Shown one piece after another: positions 7,146-14,336 of a stretch of DNA of 22,670 bases (positions within the stretch are counted from its first letter, which is position 1; every line of letters begins with the position of its first letter). The notes beneath the pieces were generated by a model, which was not told the DNA's origin, did no database searches, and saw nothing but the letters and a program-made list of their open reading frames with translations. The position numbers and the translations under genes are program-made. Source of the stretch: an uncultured Pseudomonadota bacterium (GTDB taxonomy: Bacteria; Pseudomonadota; Gammaproteobacteria; Methylococcales; Methylomonadaceae). The stretch is taken from assembly GCA_903902945.1 (NCBI GenBank), contig CAIUWU010000038.1, forward strand, positions 1-22,670. Direction: 5' to 3'.

Positions 7146-8305
7146 TATTTCTCCAACAAGCCCATAGCGGCATCATATAAACGGCGGAACAAACCGCCCT
7201 GCGCGATACTGTCCATTGCAACCAGCGGTTTATTCAAAACGGCGTCACCTGCCAGCGTTATGCTCAGGGTTCCTACTGTATCGCCTTTATTAATCGGGGC
7301 AACAATCGCTTTATCAATCTGGGTTTCTGCTTTCAGCTCGCCAAAATGCTTACGCGGTGCGGTCACATAGACATCATCGAAAACACCCACATTCAGTTTT
7401 GAGGTCTCACCTTTACGGATTTTGGTCTCGGCCAGCACCGTATTCGCTTCATAAAGACGATGAGTTTCAAAAAAGCGGAAACCGTAATTCAGCAAAGACT
7501 GACTTTCATTGGCTCTGGCCGCCGCCGATGCGGTGCCCATCACCACCGAAATCAGCCGCATGTCTTCACGTTTGGCCGAAGCCACCATGCAATAGCCGGC
7601 ATCGTCGGTAAAACCGGTTTTAATACCGTCCACACTTGGATCACGCCATAACAACTGGTTACGGTTCTGCTGGGTAATGCCGTTATAGGTAAATTCTTTT
7701 TGCGAATCCCAGCGGTAATATTCAGGAAATTCTTTAATCAGCGCTTGAGCCAGAATCGCCAGATCATGGGCGCTACTGTAATGATTTTGGGTTGGCAGGC
7801 CCATGCTGTTCTCGAAATGACTATTGGTCATACCTAAACGAGCGGCCTGTTCATTCATCATCACCGCAAAAGTCTGCTCACTGCCGGCCACATGTTCAGC
7901 CAGGGCAACACTGGCGTCATTACCGGACTGAATAATCACACCCTGCAACAAGTCTTCAACCAAAACCTGTTTATTAACCTCAACAAACATTTTTGAACCG
8001 CCGGTTTCCCAGGCATTCTGACTGATGGTCACTTTTTCATCCAAAGTCAAATGACCGGCTTTGAGCTCTCTGAATACCACATAGACCGTCATGATTTTGG
8101 TTAGACTGGCTGGCGCGACCCGTTTATCGGCCTCTTTCTCGGCCAATACCCGCCCACTATTGAAATCCATTAAATAATAACTACTGGCAGCCACCGTAGG
8201 CGCTGCTGGTGTAAAGATGGGACTGGCTGCAGACACAGGCTGCATGATACTCAGTAAAAGAAAAGCGGGAATAAAGCTAATAAACGAACGAATCGATGAC
8301 ATCAT
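7145..8305 (-). CDS. dacA: D-alanyl-D-alanine carboxypeptidase (PBP5/6 family)
   Basis: Periplasmic low-molecular-weight penicillin-binding protein that removes the terminal D-alanine of peptidoglycan pentapeptides. With the start at 8305 the protein has 386 residues and begins with a clear signal peptide ending V-S-A-A near residue 27. Active-site motifs are S67-L-T-K70, S127-G-N129 and K229-T-G231. After the catalytic domain comes the C-terminal beta domain of PBP5. The chain ends in an amphipathic stretch (G-G-L-F-R-R-L-Y-D-A-A-M-G-L-L-E-K) that anchors such proteins to the inner membrane. A GTG at 8443 would add 46 residues with no signal-peptide character. The extended -10 promoter at 8338-8346 lies inside that extension, so 8305 (or the adjacent ATG at 8302) is preferred. 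First gene of the dacA-dat-ybeD-lipB-lipA block. Confidence 0.94.
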   Translation of the reverse strand: MMSSIRSFISFIPAFLLLSIMQPVSAASPIFTPAAPTVAASSYYLMDFNSGRVLAEKEADKRVAPASLTKIMTVYVVFRELKAGHLTLDEKVTISQNAWETGGSKMFVEVNKQVLVEDLLQGVIIQSGNDASVALAEHVAGSEQTFAVMMNEQAARLGMTNSHFENSMGLPTQNHYSSAHDLAILAQALIKEFPEYYRWDSQKEFTYNGITQQNRNQLLWRDPSVDGIKTGFTDDAGYCMVASAKREDMRLISVVMGTASAAARANESQSLLNYGFRFFETHRLYEANTVLAETKIRKGETSKLNVGVFDDVYVTAPRKHFGELKAETQIDKAIVAPINKGDTVGTLSITLAGDAVLNKPLVAMDSIAQGGLFRRLYDAAMGLLEK

Positions 8306-8337
8306 GTTAGCTGATTGGAAGTTCAAAAAAGGCAGGC

Positions 8338-8346
8338 ATTGTATCA
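8338..8346 (-). promoter_or_regulatory. Extended -10 promoter element for dacA
   Basis: On the - strand the sequence reads TGATACAAT, an extended -10 (TGn followed by TACAAT). Transcription would begin near 8331, giving a leader of about 26 bases before the preferred dacA start. No good -35 box is seen, which an extended -10 can tolerate. Confidence 0.4.
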
Positions 8347-8505
8347 TTGACACCGGCTTATTTCTCAGCCCATTCGCCTGAAATCGCCACCAAAACCCCA
8401 CAAACACCAAGACTCGAGCGTCCCGACACTGCCGAATCAGCACCCACCTGAGCCATCGACAGGCAAACAGCGCCGACTTCCGCTAATCCGCCAGCAATAA
8501 CAGGC

Positions 8506-8511
8506 TATACT
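8506..8511 (+). promoter_or_regulatory. -10-like TATACT upstream of gloC
   Basis: TATACT lies 31 bases ahead of the gloC ATG on the + strand, which would give a leader of about 25 bases. The -35 region is weak. It is the best -10 match in the 237-base divergent gap between dacA and gloC, which otherwise shows no recognisable gene or repeat. Confidence 0.35.
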
Positions 8512-8542
8512 ATCGGCTGTTTAAGCCTGTTCAGCCCGCTGC

Positions 8543-9178
8543 ATGAAATATCAGATCATCCCCGTCACACCCTATCAACAAAACTGCAGCCTGGTGATTT
8601 GCCAATCCAGCCTTCAGGCCGCCCTGATCGATCCGGGTGGCGACAGTGATATTCTGGCAACAGCCATTGAGGATCAGGGCGTCACCTTACAGTACATTCT
8701 GCTGACTCATGGCCATCTGGACCATGTTGGGGCAGCTATGGCCCTAGCACAACAGTTCAAGGTACCGATTCTCGGCCCGCATCGGGCGGATCAGTTCTGG
8801 CTAGACAATCTGCCCGAACAATGCAAAGCCTTTGGTTTTCCGCTCTCGGCGGCTTTTACACCTGATCGCTGGCTGAATGACGGCGATCAATTATTGATCG
8901 GCCAGCAACGACTGGACGTGATTCATTGTCCGGGACATACCCCGGGACATGTGGTGTTTTTCAGTGCCTCGGCGCGACTGGCCTGGGTCGGTGATGTGTT
9001 GTTCAAAGGCTCGATTGGCCGTACTGATTTTCCGCAAGGCGATTACGACACATTGATTCATTCCATTAAACAAAAACTCTGGCCACTGGGTGAAGCAGTT
9101 GTCTTTATACCCGGCCACGGCCCATGCTCCAGCTTTGGTGCAGAAATGCGCACAAATCCTTATCTTGGTGACCGTTAA
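8543..9178 (+). CDS. gloC: Type II glyoxalase-like metallo-beta-lactamase-fold hydrolase (GloC/YcbL)
   Basis: Cytoplasmic metallo-hydrolase of the glyoxalase II group. E. coli GloC (YcbL) hydrolyses S-lactoylglutathione. The opening M-K-Y-Q-I-I-P-V-T-P-Y-Q-Q-N-C-S-L closely resembles GloC. Metal ligands are in T-H-G-H-L-D-H (H56, H58, D60, H61). Further family motifs are C-P-G-H-T-P-G-H, the W-V-G-D-V-L-F aspartate and I-P-G-H-G-P. The 211 residues match GloC and lack the C-terminal substrate domain of GloB, so a broader thioesterase-like specificity is possible. It is divergent from dacA and 12 bases ahead of ubiC, probably cotranscribed. Confidence 0.9.
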   Translation: MKYQIIPVTPYQQNCSLVICQSSLQAALIDPGGDSDILATAIEDQGVTLQYILLTHGHLDHVGAAMALAQQFKVPILGPHRADQFWLDNLPEQCKAFGFPLSAAFTPDRWLNDGDQLLIGQQRLDVIHCPGHTPGHVVFFSASARLAWVGDVLFKGSIGRTDFPQGDYDTLIHSIKQKLWPLGEAVVFIPGHGPCSSFGAEMRTNPYLGDR

Positions 9179-9190
9179 TTTTCTGACAAC

Positions 9191-9757
9191 ATGACAACTC
9201 GAAATTCGCTCAGCCAGTTGTTTCGGCGCCCACCTCACTGGCAGGATCATGATTTTGGCGCTCAACAACGCTTAGCTGCCAGCCTGCAGTCCTGGCTCAA
9301 TGAAACCGGCTCGCTGACCCAACGCTTGCGCGGGGTGTATGGTGCAGGCTTTGGTGTTAGTTTGTTACGACAACGCTGGCAACACGCGTTTATTGATGAA
9401 ACCCGTCTGCTAAATCAGCGCCATGATCGTTATCAGTTGGTTCGTGAAGTGATTTTGCATGATCGGCAGCGACCCTTGATTCTGGCCAGAACTATCATTC
9501 CCGCCTCGACGCTGCGAATTGCCGAGCGGCAGTTGCATCATCTCGGCAACCGGCCACTCGGTGAAGTGATTTTTGCTTATCCCGATCTCAGCATTAGCAA
9601 ACGCCAATTCAGTCAGACCCAAGCGGAGATCTGGCAGCCGTCATTATTGCAGCAAACTGCCAGAATCGAGTCGCTGTGGGGCAGACGCAGTGTTTATCAG
9701 ATTCATCAGCACCCTTTACTGGTAGCCGAATTTTTTCTGCCTGACTGCTTGACCTGA
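9191..9757 (+). CDS. ubiC: Chorismate--pyruvate lyase
   Basis: Converts chorismate to 4-hydroxybenzoate plus pyruvate, the first committed step of ubiquinone synthesis. The 188 residues carry the family motifs: V-R-E-V-I-L (R85), A-R-T-I-I-P-A-S-T-L at 99-108, L-G-N-R-P-L-G-E at 118-125, L-W-G-R-R-S at 162-167, and A-E-F-F-L-P with E180, matching the product-binding residues of E. coli UbiC. The gene starts 12 bases after gloC without an obvious ribosome binding site. In E. coli ubiC is followed by ubiA; here it runs into the convergent rluB with only one base between the two stop codons, so ubiA must be elsewhere. Confidence 0.93.
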   Translation: MTTRNSLSQLFRRPPHWQDHDFGAQQRLAASLQSWLNETGSLTQRLRGVYGAGFGVSLLRQRWQHAFIDETRLLNQRHDRYQLVREVILHDRQRPLILARTIIPASTLRIAERQLHHLGNRPLGEVIFAYPDLSISKRQFSQTQAEIWQPSLLQQTARIESLWGRRSVYQIHQHPLLVAEFFLPDCLT

Positions 9758-9758
9758 C

Positions 9759-10661
9759 TTACAGCTCTACCGAAGCCATTAAAGCCTGCAATTCTTTGTC
9801 TTCCAGTTCATAGAAATTTTGCGCCCGCACCCGCTCCGGCAATACCACATCACCGTAGCGCACCCGGATCAGCCGACTGACCTTGACTTGTTGCGACTCC
9901 CACAAGCGTCTGACCAAACGATTGCGCCCTTGTCTGACCGTGACATAAAACCATTTATTGGCTCCTTCCCCGGCATAAAAACGCACTTCTTCAAAATGCG
10001 CCGGCCCGTCTTCCAGTTCCACGCCGGATTGCAGCCGCTCAATCATCGCTTCATCAACTTCACCCAGAATACGCACCGCATATTCGCGCACCACTTCACG
10101 CGACGGATGCATCAGCCGGTTTGCCAGTTCGCCATTATTGGTGACCAGCAATAAACCGGAAGTATTAATATCCAGCCGACCAACCGCAATCCAGCGTCCG
10201 ACCGCCAGCCTTGGCAAGCGGCTGAATACCACCGGCCGCCCTTCAGGATCTTTCCGGGTTACCACCTCCCCGACCGGTTTGTGATAAACCAGCACGCGGG
10301 TCGGTTGTTCTGCATACTTTTCCCATTTCACTACCCGGCCGTTGATTTGCAAATAATCACCCGGTTTCAGGTGATAGCCCAGCGCAATCGGCTGACTATT
10401 TACGGTAACCCGCCCTTCTGCTATCCAGCGTTCGATTTCACGACGCGAACCCAGACCGGCACGAGCCAGCAATTTCTGGATCCGCTCTGCGCCGCTGCTG
10501 GCAGCGGGTTTAGTGAAGGGTGCGGCCGAGGTCGGTTTCGGTTTCGCTGCTGCCGGTTTGGGACGTGCTTTCGGCACCGGCGCCGTTGTCCGGCTGACGG
10601 GCTTGCGCTTTGCCGGAGTCTGAAGAGAAGGTTTCGATGGCGTCGGTTTGCGGTCTTTCAC
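9759..10661 (-). CDS. rluB: 23S rRNA pseudouridine synthase RluB-type
   Basis: RsuA/RluB/E/F-family enzyme. E. coli RluB makes pseudouridine 2605 of 23S rRNA. An S4 RNA-binding domain starts at G-A-E-R-I-Q-K-L-L-A-R-A-G and is followed by the catalytic domain with G-R-L-D-I-N-T-S-G-L-L-L-V-T-N, whose Asp is the nucleophile. The first 55 or so residues are a basic Lys/Pro/Ala-rich tail. Two starts are possible. ATG at 10694 has no ribosome binding site, whereas GTG at 10661 has AGGA five bases upstream and is preferred (300 residues). Either start lies inside scpB, giving an out-of-frame overlap of 152 or 185 bases. Last gene of a long - strand operon, with its stop one base from that of convergent ubiC. 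Confidence 0.9.
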   Translation of the reverse strand: MKDRKPTPSKPSLQTPAKRKPVSRTTAPVPKARPKPAAAKPKPTSAAPFTKPAASSGAERIQKLLARAGLGSRREIERWIAEGRVTVNSQPIALGYHLKPGDYLQINGRVVKWEKYAEQPTRVLVYHKPVGEVVTRKDPEGRPVVFSRLPRLAVGRWIAVGRLDINTSGLLLVTNNGELANRLMHPSREVVREYAVRILGEVDEAMIERLQSGVELEDGPAHFEEVRFYAGEGANKWFYVTVRQGRNRLVRRLWESQQVKVSRLIRVRYGDVVLPERVRAQNFYELEDKELQALMASVEL

Positions 10662-11259
10662 GATGTTCCTGTTCTGCTGACAACTGATCTGCATCAGCTA
10701 AATCGAGATCGGCGATCTCCATCAAAGCCGGCAAATCAGTTAATGAGGTTAAATTAAAATAATCCAGAAATTGTTTGGTAGTGCCATACAACGCGGGTCG
10801 CCCCGGCACTTCTTTATGCGCAATCACTCGTATCCATTCGCGTTCCAGCAAAGTCTGCACAATACTGGTACTAACGCTGACACCGCGAATATCCTCGATT
10901 TCGCCGCGGGTGACCGGCTGGCGATAGGCAATGATGGCCATAGTTTCCAATAAAGCCCGCGAATAACGCGGCGGCCGCTCTTCAAACAAGCGCGACACCC
11001 AATCCGCCATGCCTTCTTTGACCTGAAACCGATAACCACTGGCCAGCTGCTTCAGCCCGATAGGCCGGTCTTGATAATCCTCGGCTATCGATTGCAGCGC
11101 AGCCACAATATCAGCGCTGACGGGTTGTGACCATTCAGGAAAGGTTTCCTGAATCTGTTTCACCGTCATTGGCTTGTTAGCCGCAAACAGCATGGCTTCA
11201 ACGATACGCTTAATATTCACATCACACTCTATATGACTATTAATGAATACTGTTTCCAC
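10510..11259 (-). CDS. scpB: Segregation and condensation protein ScpB
   Basis: Winged-helix partner of ScpA in the Smc-ScpAB condensin. The core is at N-I-K-R-I-V-E-A-M-L-F-A-A-N-K-P, continuing through L-L-E-T-M-A-I-I-A-Y-R-Q-P-V-T-R-G-E-I and P-G-R-P-A-L-Y-G-T-T-K-Q-F-L-D-Y-F. The last 70 or so residues are an acidic, Ser/Glu/Gln-rich tail without recognisable fold, and their DNA also encodes the start of rluB. The start is uncertain. GTG at 11259 has GGAAG five bases before it and is used here. GTG at 11220 begins exactly at the core. The frame stays open with normal-looking codons up to 11706, inside scpA, so a longer N-terminus cannot be excluded. The product name is firm; the 5' end is not. 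Confidence 0.88.
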   Translation of the reverse strand: METVFINSHIECDVNIKRIVEAMLFAANKPMTVKQIQETFPEWSQPVSADIVAALQSIAEDYQDRPIGLKQLASGYRFQVKEGMADWVSRLFEERPPRYSRALLETMAIIAYRQPVTRGEIEDIRGVSVSTSIVQTLLEREWIRVIAHKEVPGRPALYGTTKQFLDYFNLTSLTDLPALMEIADLDLADADQLSAEQEHRERPQTDAIETFSSDSGKAQARQPDNGAGAESTSQTGSSETETDLGRTLH

Positions 11260-11497
11260 AGCAGCTTCCGGTGCCGAATCAGGCCGCTCGACACGGGCGA
11301 CATCAACCCGATAAGTCCAGCCGTTGGCCTTATCCAGCCAGACTGGCAATCGCGGCCCGCGACGTCTGACCAACACCGGTAACGGTTTAGGCTGGCTTTG
11401 ACGTTTGGCTTTAGGCTTGGGTTGAGGCTGTAGCGACTCGATAGACTCGACATGACTGATGGTAACGGTAATAGGCTGTTCAACCGCTAAAGCCCCA

Positions 11498-12316
11498 TCA
11501 TCCGGCGACGGCGCTACGGATTCTGACGCTGAGCTCTCCGTAGGGTTGCTGCTGGAAAATGTCGAGGATTCCTTCTTTGCTGAGTTCAAGGATGGCAAGA
11601 AACGAGACAACCACTCCGTTTTTTCCTTCACCTCGGGTAAAACACGCTGCGAAAGCGAGGCTATCTGACCTGTTAAGTTTTTCCAAAATGGCTGCCATTC
11701 GTTCACGGACTGATAGAGGTTCTTTGGTTATTTGATGATGGGTAAGCCGTTCGGCACGTCGTAAAACATCCTGAAAAGCCAGTAACAGTTGTTTCAAGTC
11801 CACATCCGGCTGGATTTGCCGGGCTGATATGGTACTCACATCGACAACTGCGTCAAAAACATCGCGCTCTTGCCGCGGCAATAAATCAATTTCTTCCGCC
11901 ACTTTTTTTATGGCTTCATATTCCTGTAATTTGCGGATCAGGAAAGCCCGTGGATCATCTTCCTCGGCTTCAGTTTCCGGCTGTCTGGGTAACAACATCC
12001 GCGATTTGATTTCCGCTAGCCAGGCTGCCATTACCAGATATTCTGCCGCCAGCTCCAACCGCAGCTGATCCATCATTTCGATATAACCAATATACTGATG
12101 GGTAATCTGAGCAATCGGAATATCGAGAATATCCAGATTCTGCTTACGAATCAAATACAGCAACAAATCCAGTGGCCCTTCAAAGGTATCCAGAAAAACT
12201 TCCAGGGCATCGGGTGGAATATACAGATCATCAGGCATGTCCTGATAAGGCTGACCGGCAACAAGCGCAATCGCAACCGGTTCTGCTATCGCTACCAATT
12301 GGCCGTCGCTGCTCAT
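11498..12316 (-). CDS. scpA: Segregation and condensation protein ScpA
   Basis: Kleisin subunit that bridges the Smc ATPase heads, working with ScpB in chromosome segregation. The N-terminal kleisin signature is F-E-G-P-L-D-L-L-L-Y-L-I-R-K-Q-N-L-D-I at about 45-63, with helices that bind the Smc neck. The middle has E-Y-L-V-M-A-A-W-L-A-E-I-K-S-R-M-L-L-P. The C-terminal winged helix has F-L-A-I-L-E-L-S-K-E-G and ends soon after, as expected. The 272 residues fit the family. The first 40 residues are a poorly conserved extension. It follows the M50 protease gene by six bases. Smc itself is not in the window. Confidence 0.93.
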   Translation of the reverse strand: MSSDGQLVAIAEPVAIALVAGQPYQDMPDDLYIPPDALEVFLDTFEGPLDLLLYLIRKQNLDILDIPIAQITHQYIGYIEMMDQLRLELAAEYLVMAAWLAEIKSRMLLPRQPETEAEEDDPRAFLIRKLQEYEAIKKVAEEIDLLPRQERDVFDAVVDVSTISARQIQPDVDLKQLLLAFQDVLRRAERLTHHQITKEPLSVRERMAAILEKLNRSDSLAFAACFTRGEGKNGVVVSFLAILELSKEGILDIFQQQPYGELSVRIRSAVAG

Positions 12317-12322
12317 GACGAG

Positions 12323-12979
12323 CTATAAACCTGCCAGACTGAAAAACAGTTGCTGGGCATAAAACATCGGATATTGTAAAACCGCTCCCAGCAGATTAGT
12401 GCTGAGCAACAACAGCAAAATCAAAAACCCGAAACGTTCCAACCGGTTGAACTGCCAAGCCCAATAGTCCGGCAGCAAACCCGACAACACCCGGCTACCA
12501 TCCAGTGGCGGAATCGGCAGCAGATTGATCAGCATCAGGACCAGGTTAATACTGATACCGGCTACGCCGGTGTAAATCAAAGGCATGGCAATAAACTCAT
12601 AGTCGTAAAGCAATACCCCCAGGCGGGCCAGCAATGCCCAGAAAACCGCCATCAATAAATTCGAGACCGGTCCGGCCAGCGCCACCAGCGCCATCGCCCG
12701 GCGCGGATTTTTAAAATACCGCGCATCGACCGGCACCGGTTTGGCCCAGCCAAAGATAAAACCGGTGAAAGTCAGCAGTAACAAGCCGGGAATAATGATA
12801 GTGCCCAGCCAGTCGATATGTTTCAGCGGATTCAAAGTCAGCCGACCCTCGCGATCGGCAGTCGTATCGCCAAATTGTTTGGCCATCCAGCCATGCGCCA
12901 CTTCATGCACGGTAATCGCAAACACCACCGGTAAAAACCACACCACCACCCGCTGCACCAGCGTCAATTCATCCATCAT
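12323..12979 (-). CDS. Site-2 protease family membrane metalloprotease (M50)
   Basis: A 218-residue multi-pass membrane zinc protease of the small M50/S2P group. The zinc motif H-E-V-A-H is at 25-29 in the first membrane helix, and the third ligand is in N-L-L-P-I-P-P-L-D-G at 152-161. Hydrophobic segments lie at about 10-30, 55-75, 95-120, 130-152 and near the C-terminus. There is no PDZ domain, unlike RseP. Substrates are unknown. Genes of this type often lie next to scpA and yciO-like genes in proteobacteria, as here. An in-frame start further upstream (13051) would overlap yciO, but ATG at 12979 has GGAG seven bases upstream, is one base after the yciO stop and is preferred. Confidence 0.92.
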   Translation of the reverse strand: MMDELTLVQRVVVWFLPVVFAITVHEVAHGWMAKQFGDTTADREGRLTLNPLKHIDWLGTIIIPGLLLLTFTGFIFGWAKPVPVDARYFKNPRRAMALVALAGPVSNLLMAVFWALLARLGVLLYDYEFIAMPLIYTGVAGISINLVLMLINLLPIPPLDGSRVLSGLLPDYWAWQFNRLERFGFLILLLLLSTNLLGAVLQYPMFYAQQLFFSLAGL

Positions 12980-12980
12980 T

Positions 12981-13604
12981 TCAATTCTCCAGCATCGGTG
13001 CCAGACCTTTACCCTGCCTGACGATTTCCATACCCTCATGAGTACAGGCAATTACGGTGGTCAATTGCGGATCGAGATAGCCGACGCTCATAATCAACGC
13101 CACCTGATGTTCCAAAATCTGGCGGATTTCGTAGGGATCATTCATCGCCTCGGTTTCACCCGGCAGAATCAAGGTGGAGGTCAACAAAGGCTCACCCAGT
13201 TCGCTGACCAACATTTGCGCCACATTATGATTGGGAATCCGCACCCCGATGGTTTTCTTCTTCGGATGCTGTAACCGGCGCGGTACTTCATGGGTGGCAT
13301 CCAGCAAAAAGGTAAACGGCCCCGGCGTCAGCTTTTTGATCAGCCGGTGGGCGTCATTACCCATTTTGGTAAAGTTAGACACCTGACTTAAATCACTGCA
13401 TAACAGCGTGAAATTATGCTTGTCATCGAGGCGACGGATCTGGCGGATGGCATCCATTGCCGCTTTATCGCCGATTTGACAGCCTAAAGCATAAGAAGAA
13501 TCGGTGGGATAGATAATTACGCCACCCTTGTTAATGATTTCAACCGCCTGTTTGATCAGGCGTTGCTGAGGATTATCCGGATGAATTTCAAAAAACTGGG
13601 CCAT
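12981..13604 (-). CDS. yciO: YciO protein (Sua5/YciO/YrdC fold)
   Basis: A 207-residue YciO-type protein, a paralogue of the threonylcarbamoyl-AMP synthase TsaC. The start M-A-Q-F-F-E-I-H-P-D-N-P-Q-Q-R-L closely resembles E. coli YciO. Next come G-G-V-I-I-Y-P-T-D-S-S-Y-A-L-G-C, H-N-F-T-L-L-C, and K-K-T-I-G-V-R-I-P for the nucleotide/bicarbonate pocket. YciO does not generally replace TsaC as the main t6A enzyme in E. coli, so a secondary or different role is likely. The next gene upstream in the transcript encodes TsaB, the t6A complex partner, 45 bases away, which makes a link to t6A metabolism attractive but unproven. Its last codons overlap the ribosome binding site of the M50 gene. Confidence 0.92.
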   Translation of the reverse strand: MAQFFEIHPDNPQQRLIKQAVEIINKGGVIIYPTDSSYALGCQIGDKAAMDAIRQIRRLDDKHNFTLLCSDLSQVSNFTKMGNDAHRLIKKLTPGPFTFLLDATHEVPRRLQHPKKKTIGVRIPNHNVAQMLVSELGEPLLTSTLILPGETEAMNDPYEIRQILEHQVALIMSVGYLDPQLTTVIACTHEGMEIVRQGKGLAPMLEN

Positions 13605-13649
13605 TGTTGCTACCAGAACGGCTTAAAAACAGCCGGCATTGTACCTTAT

Positions 13650-14336
13650 CTATCTTTCACTTTGCTTTTTAGCGACTTTATCGCGCAGATAAACTGGCAT
13701 TGCCTGTTCAACCGCCACCGCCAGACCGCTGGCATAATCGTGAGCCGCCAGTTGCACGATACAGGCCGCGCTGGGCCAAACGTCAGGATCTTGCCCTAAC
13801 AAACTATCACCTAGCCTGTCGGACAGTATTGATTGATAAACACCCCAGCCGGAACCGACGCCATAACCGGGCTCCTGCGGAAAAACCACGTCTGCAGCCG
13901 GCGTTACCACTTCTTCACCGATCAGCTGTGCCAGCCCGTCTGAATTGCGACTGAAGCAAGCCCAGAAAATCTCCTCCATCCGCGCATCCATAGCGGTGAA
14001 GGCCAGATTAGATTGCGGTTGGCGATTAAAGTGATCCTGAGCAATCGCCGCCAGGGTCGACACCGGTACTACCGGCAAATCAGCCCCCAGGGCAATCCCC
14101 TGCACCACGGCTCCGGCAATCCTGACTCCGGTAAACGAACCGGGACCGCGACTGACGGCAATCGCATCCAGCTGCTGCGGTTTTAACCCGGCTTCGCTCA
14201 TCAGCGTATCGATCATCGGCAGAATCAGTTTGGTATGTTCGCGTGGTGCCAGCGCAAATTGCTGACGAATTTCACCCTCCAGCCATAAGGCTGCCGAGCA
14301 GGCGTCGGTTGAGGTTTCAACGGCTAATAATTTCAA
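13650..14336 (-). CDS. tsaB: tRNA threonylcarbamoyladenosine complex subunit TsaB
   Basis: Dimerises with TsaD to transfer threonylcarbamoyl to adenosine 37 of ANN-decoding tRNAs. The ASKHA-fold N-terminus has L-A-V-E-T-S-T-D-A-C-S-A-A-L, and the signature S-R-G-P-G-S-F-T-G-V-R-I is at about 62-73. TsaD-type metal ligands are absent, as expected for TsaB. The 228 residues match the family. The start is a TTG that overlaps the yoaA stop by four bases (TTGA), with AGGA about six bases upstream; no ATG gives the conserved first strand. Translation is probably coupled to yoaA. Confidence 0.94.
   Translation of the reverse strand: MKLLAVETSTDACSAALWLEGEIRQQFALAPREHTKLILPMIDTLMSEAGLKPQQLDAIAVSRGPGSFTGVRIAGAVVQGIALGADLPVVPVSTLAAIAQDHFNRQPQSNLAFTAMDARMEEIFWACFSRNSDGLAQLIGEEVVTPAADVVFPQEPGYGVGSGWGVYQSILSDRLGDSLLGQDPDVWPSAACIVQLAAHDYASGLAVAVEQAMPVYLRDKVAKKQSER

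Noticed and set aside
7145..8443. A 432-residue dacA reading starting at GTG 8443
   Set aside because: The extra 46 residues hide the signal peptide inside the chain and cover an extended -10 promoter. The ATG at 8305 starts directly at the signal peptide.
9191..10694. Possible antisense regulation between convergent ubiC and rluB
   Set aside because: The stops are one base apart but do not overlap, and no structure or promoter suggests anything beyond compact packing.
12323..13051. M50 protease start at 13051
   Set aside because: It would overlap yciO by about 70 bases with a non-conserved basic leader. ATG at 12979 has a GGAG site at correct spacing.
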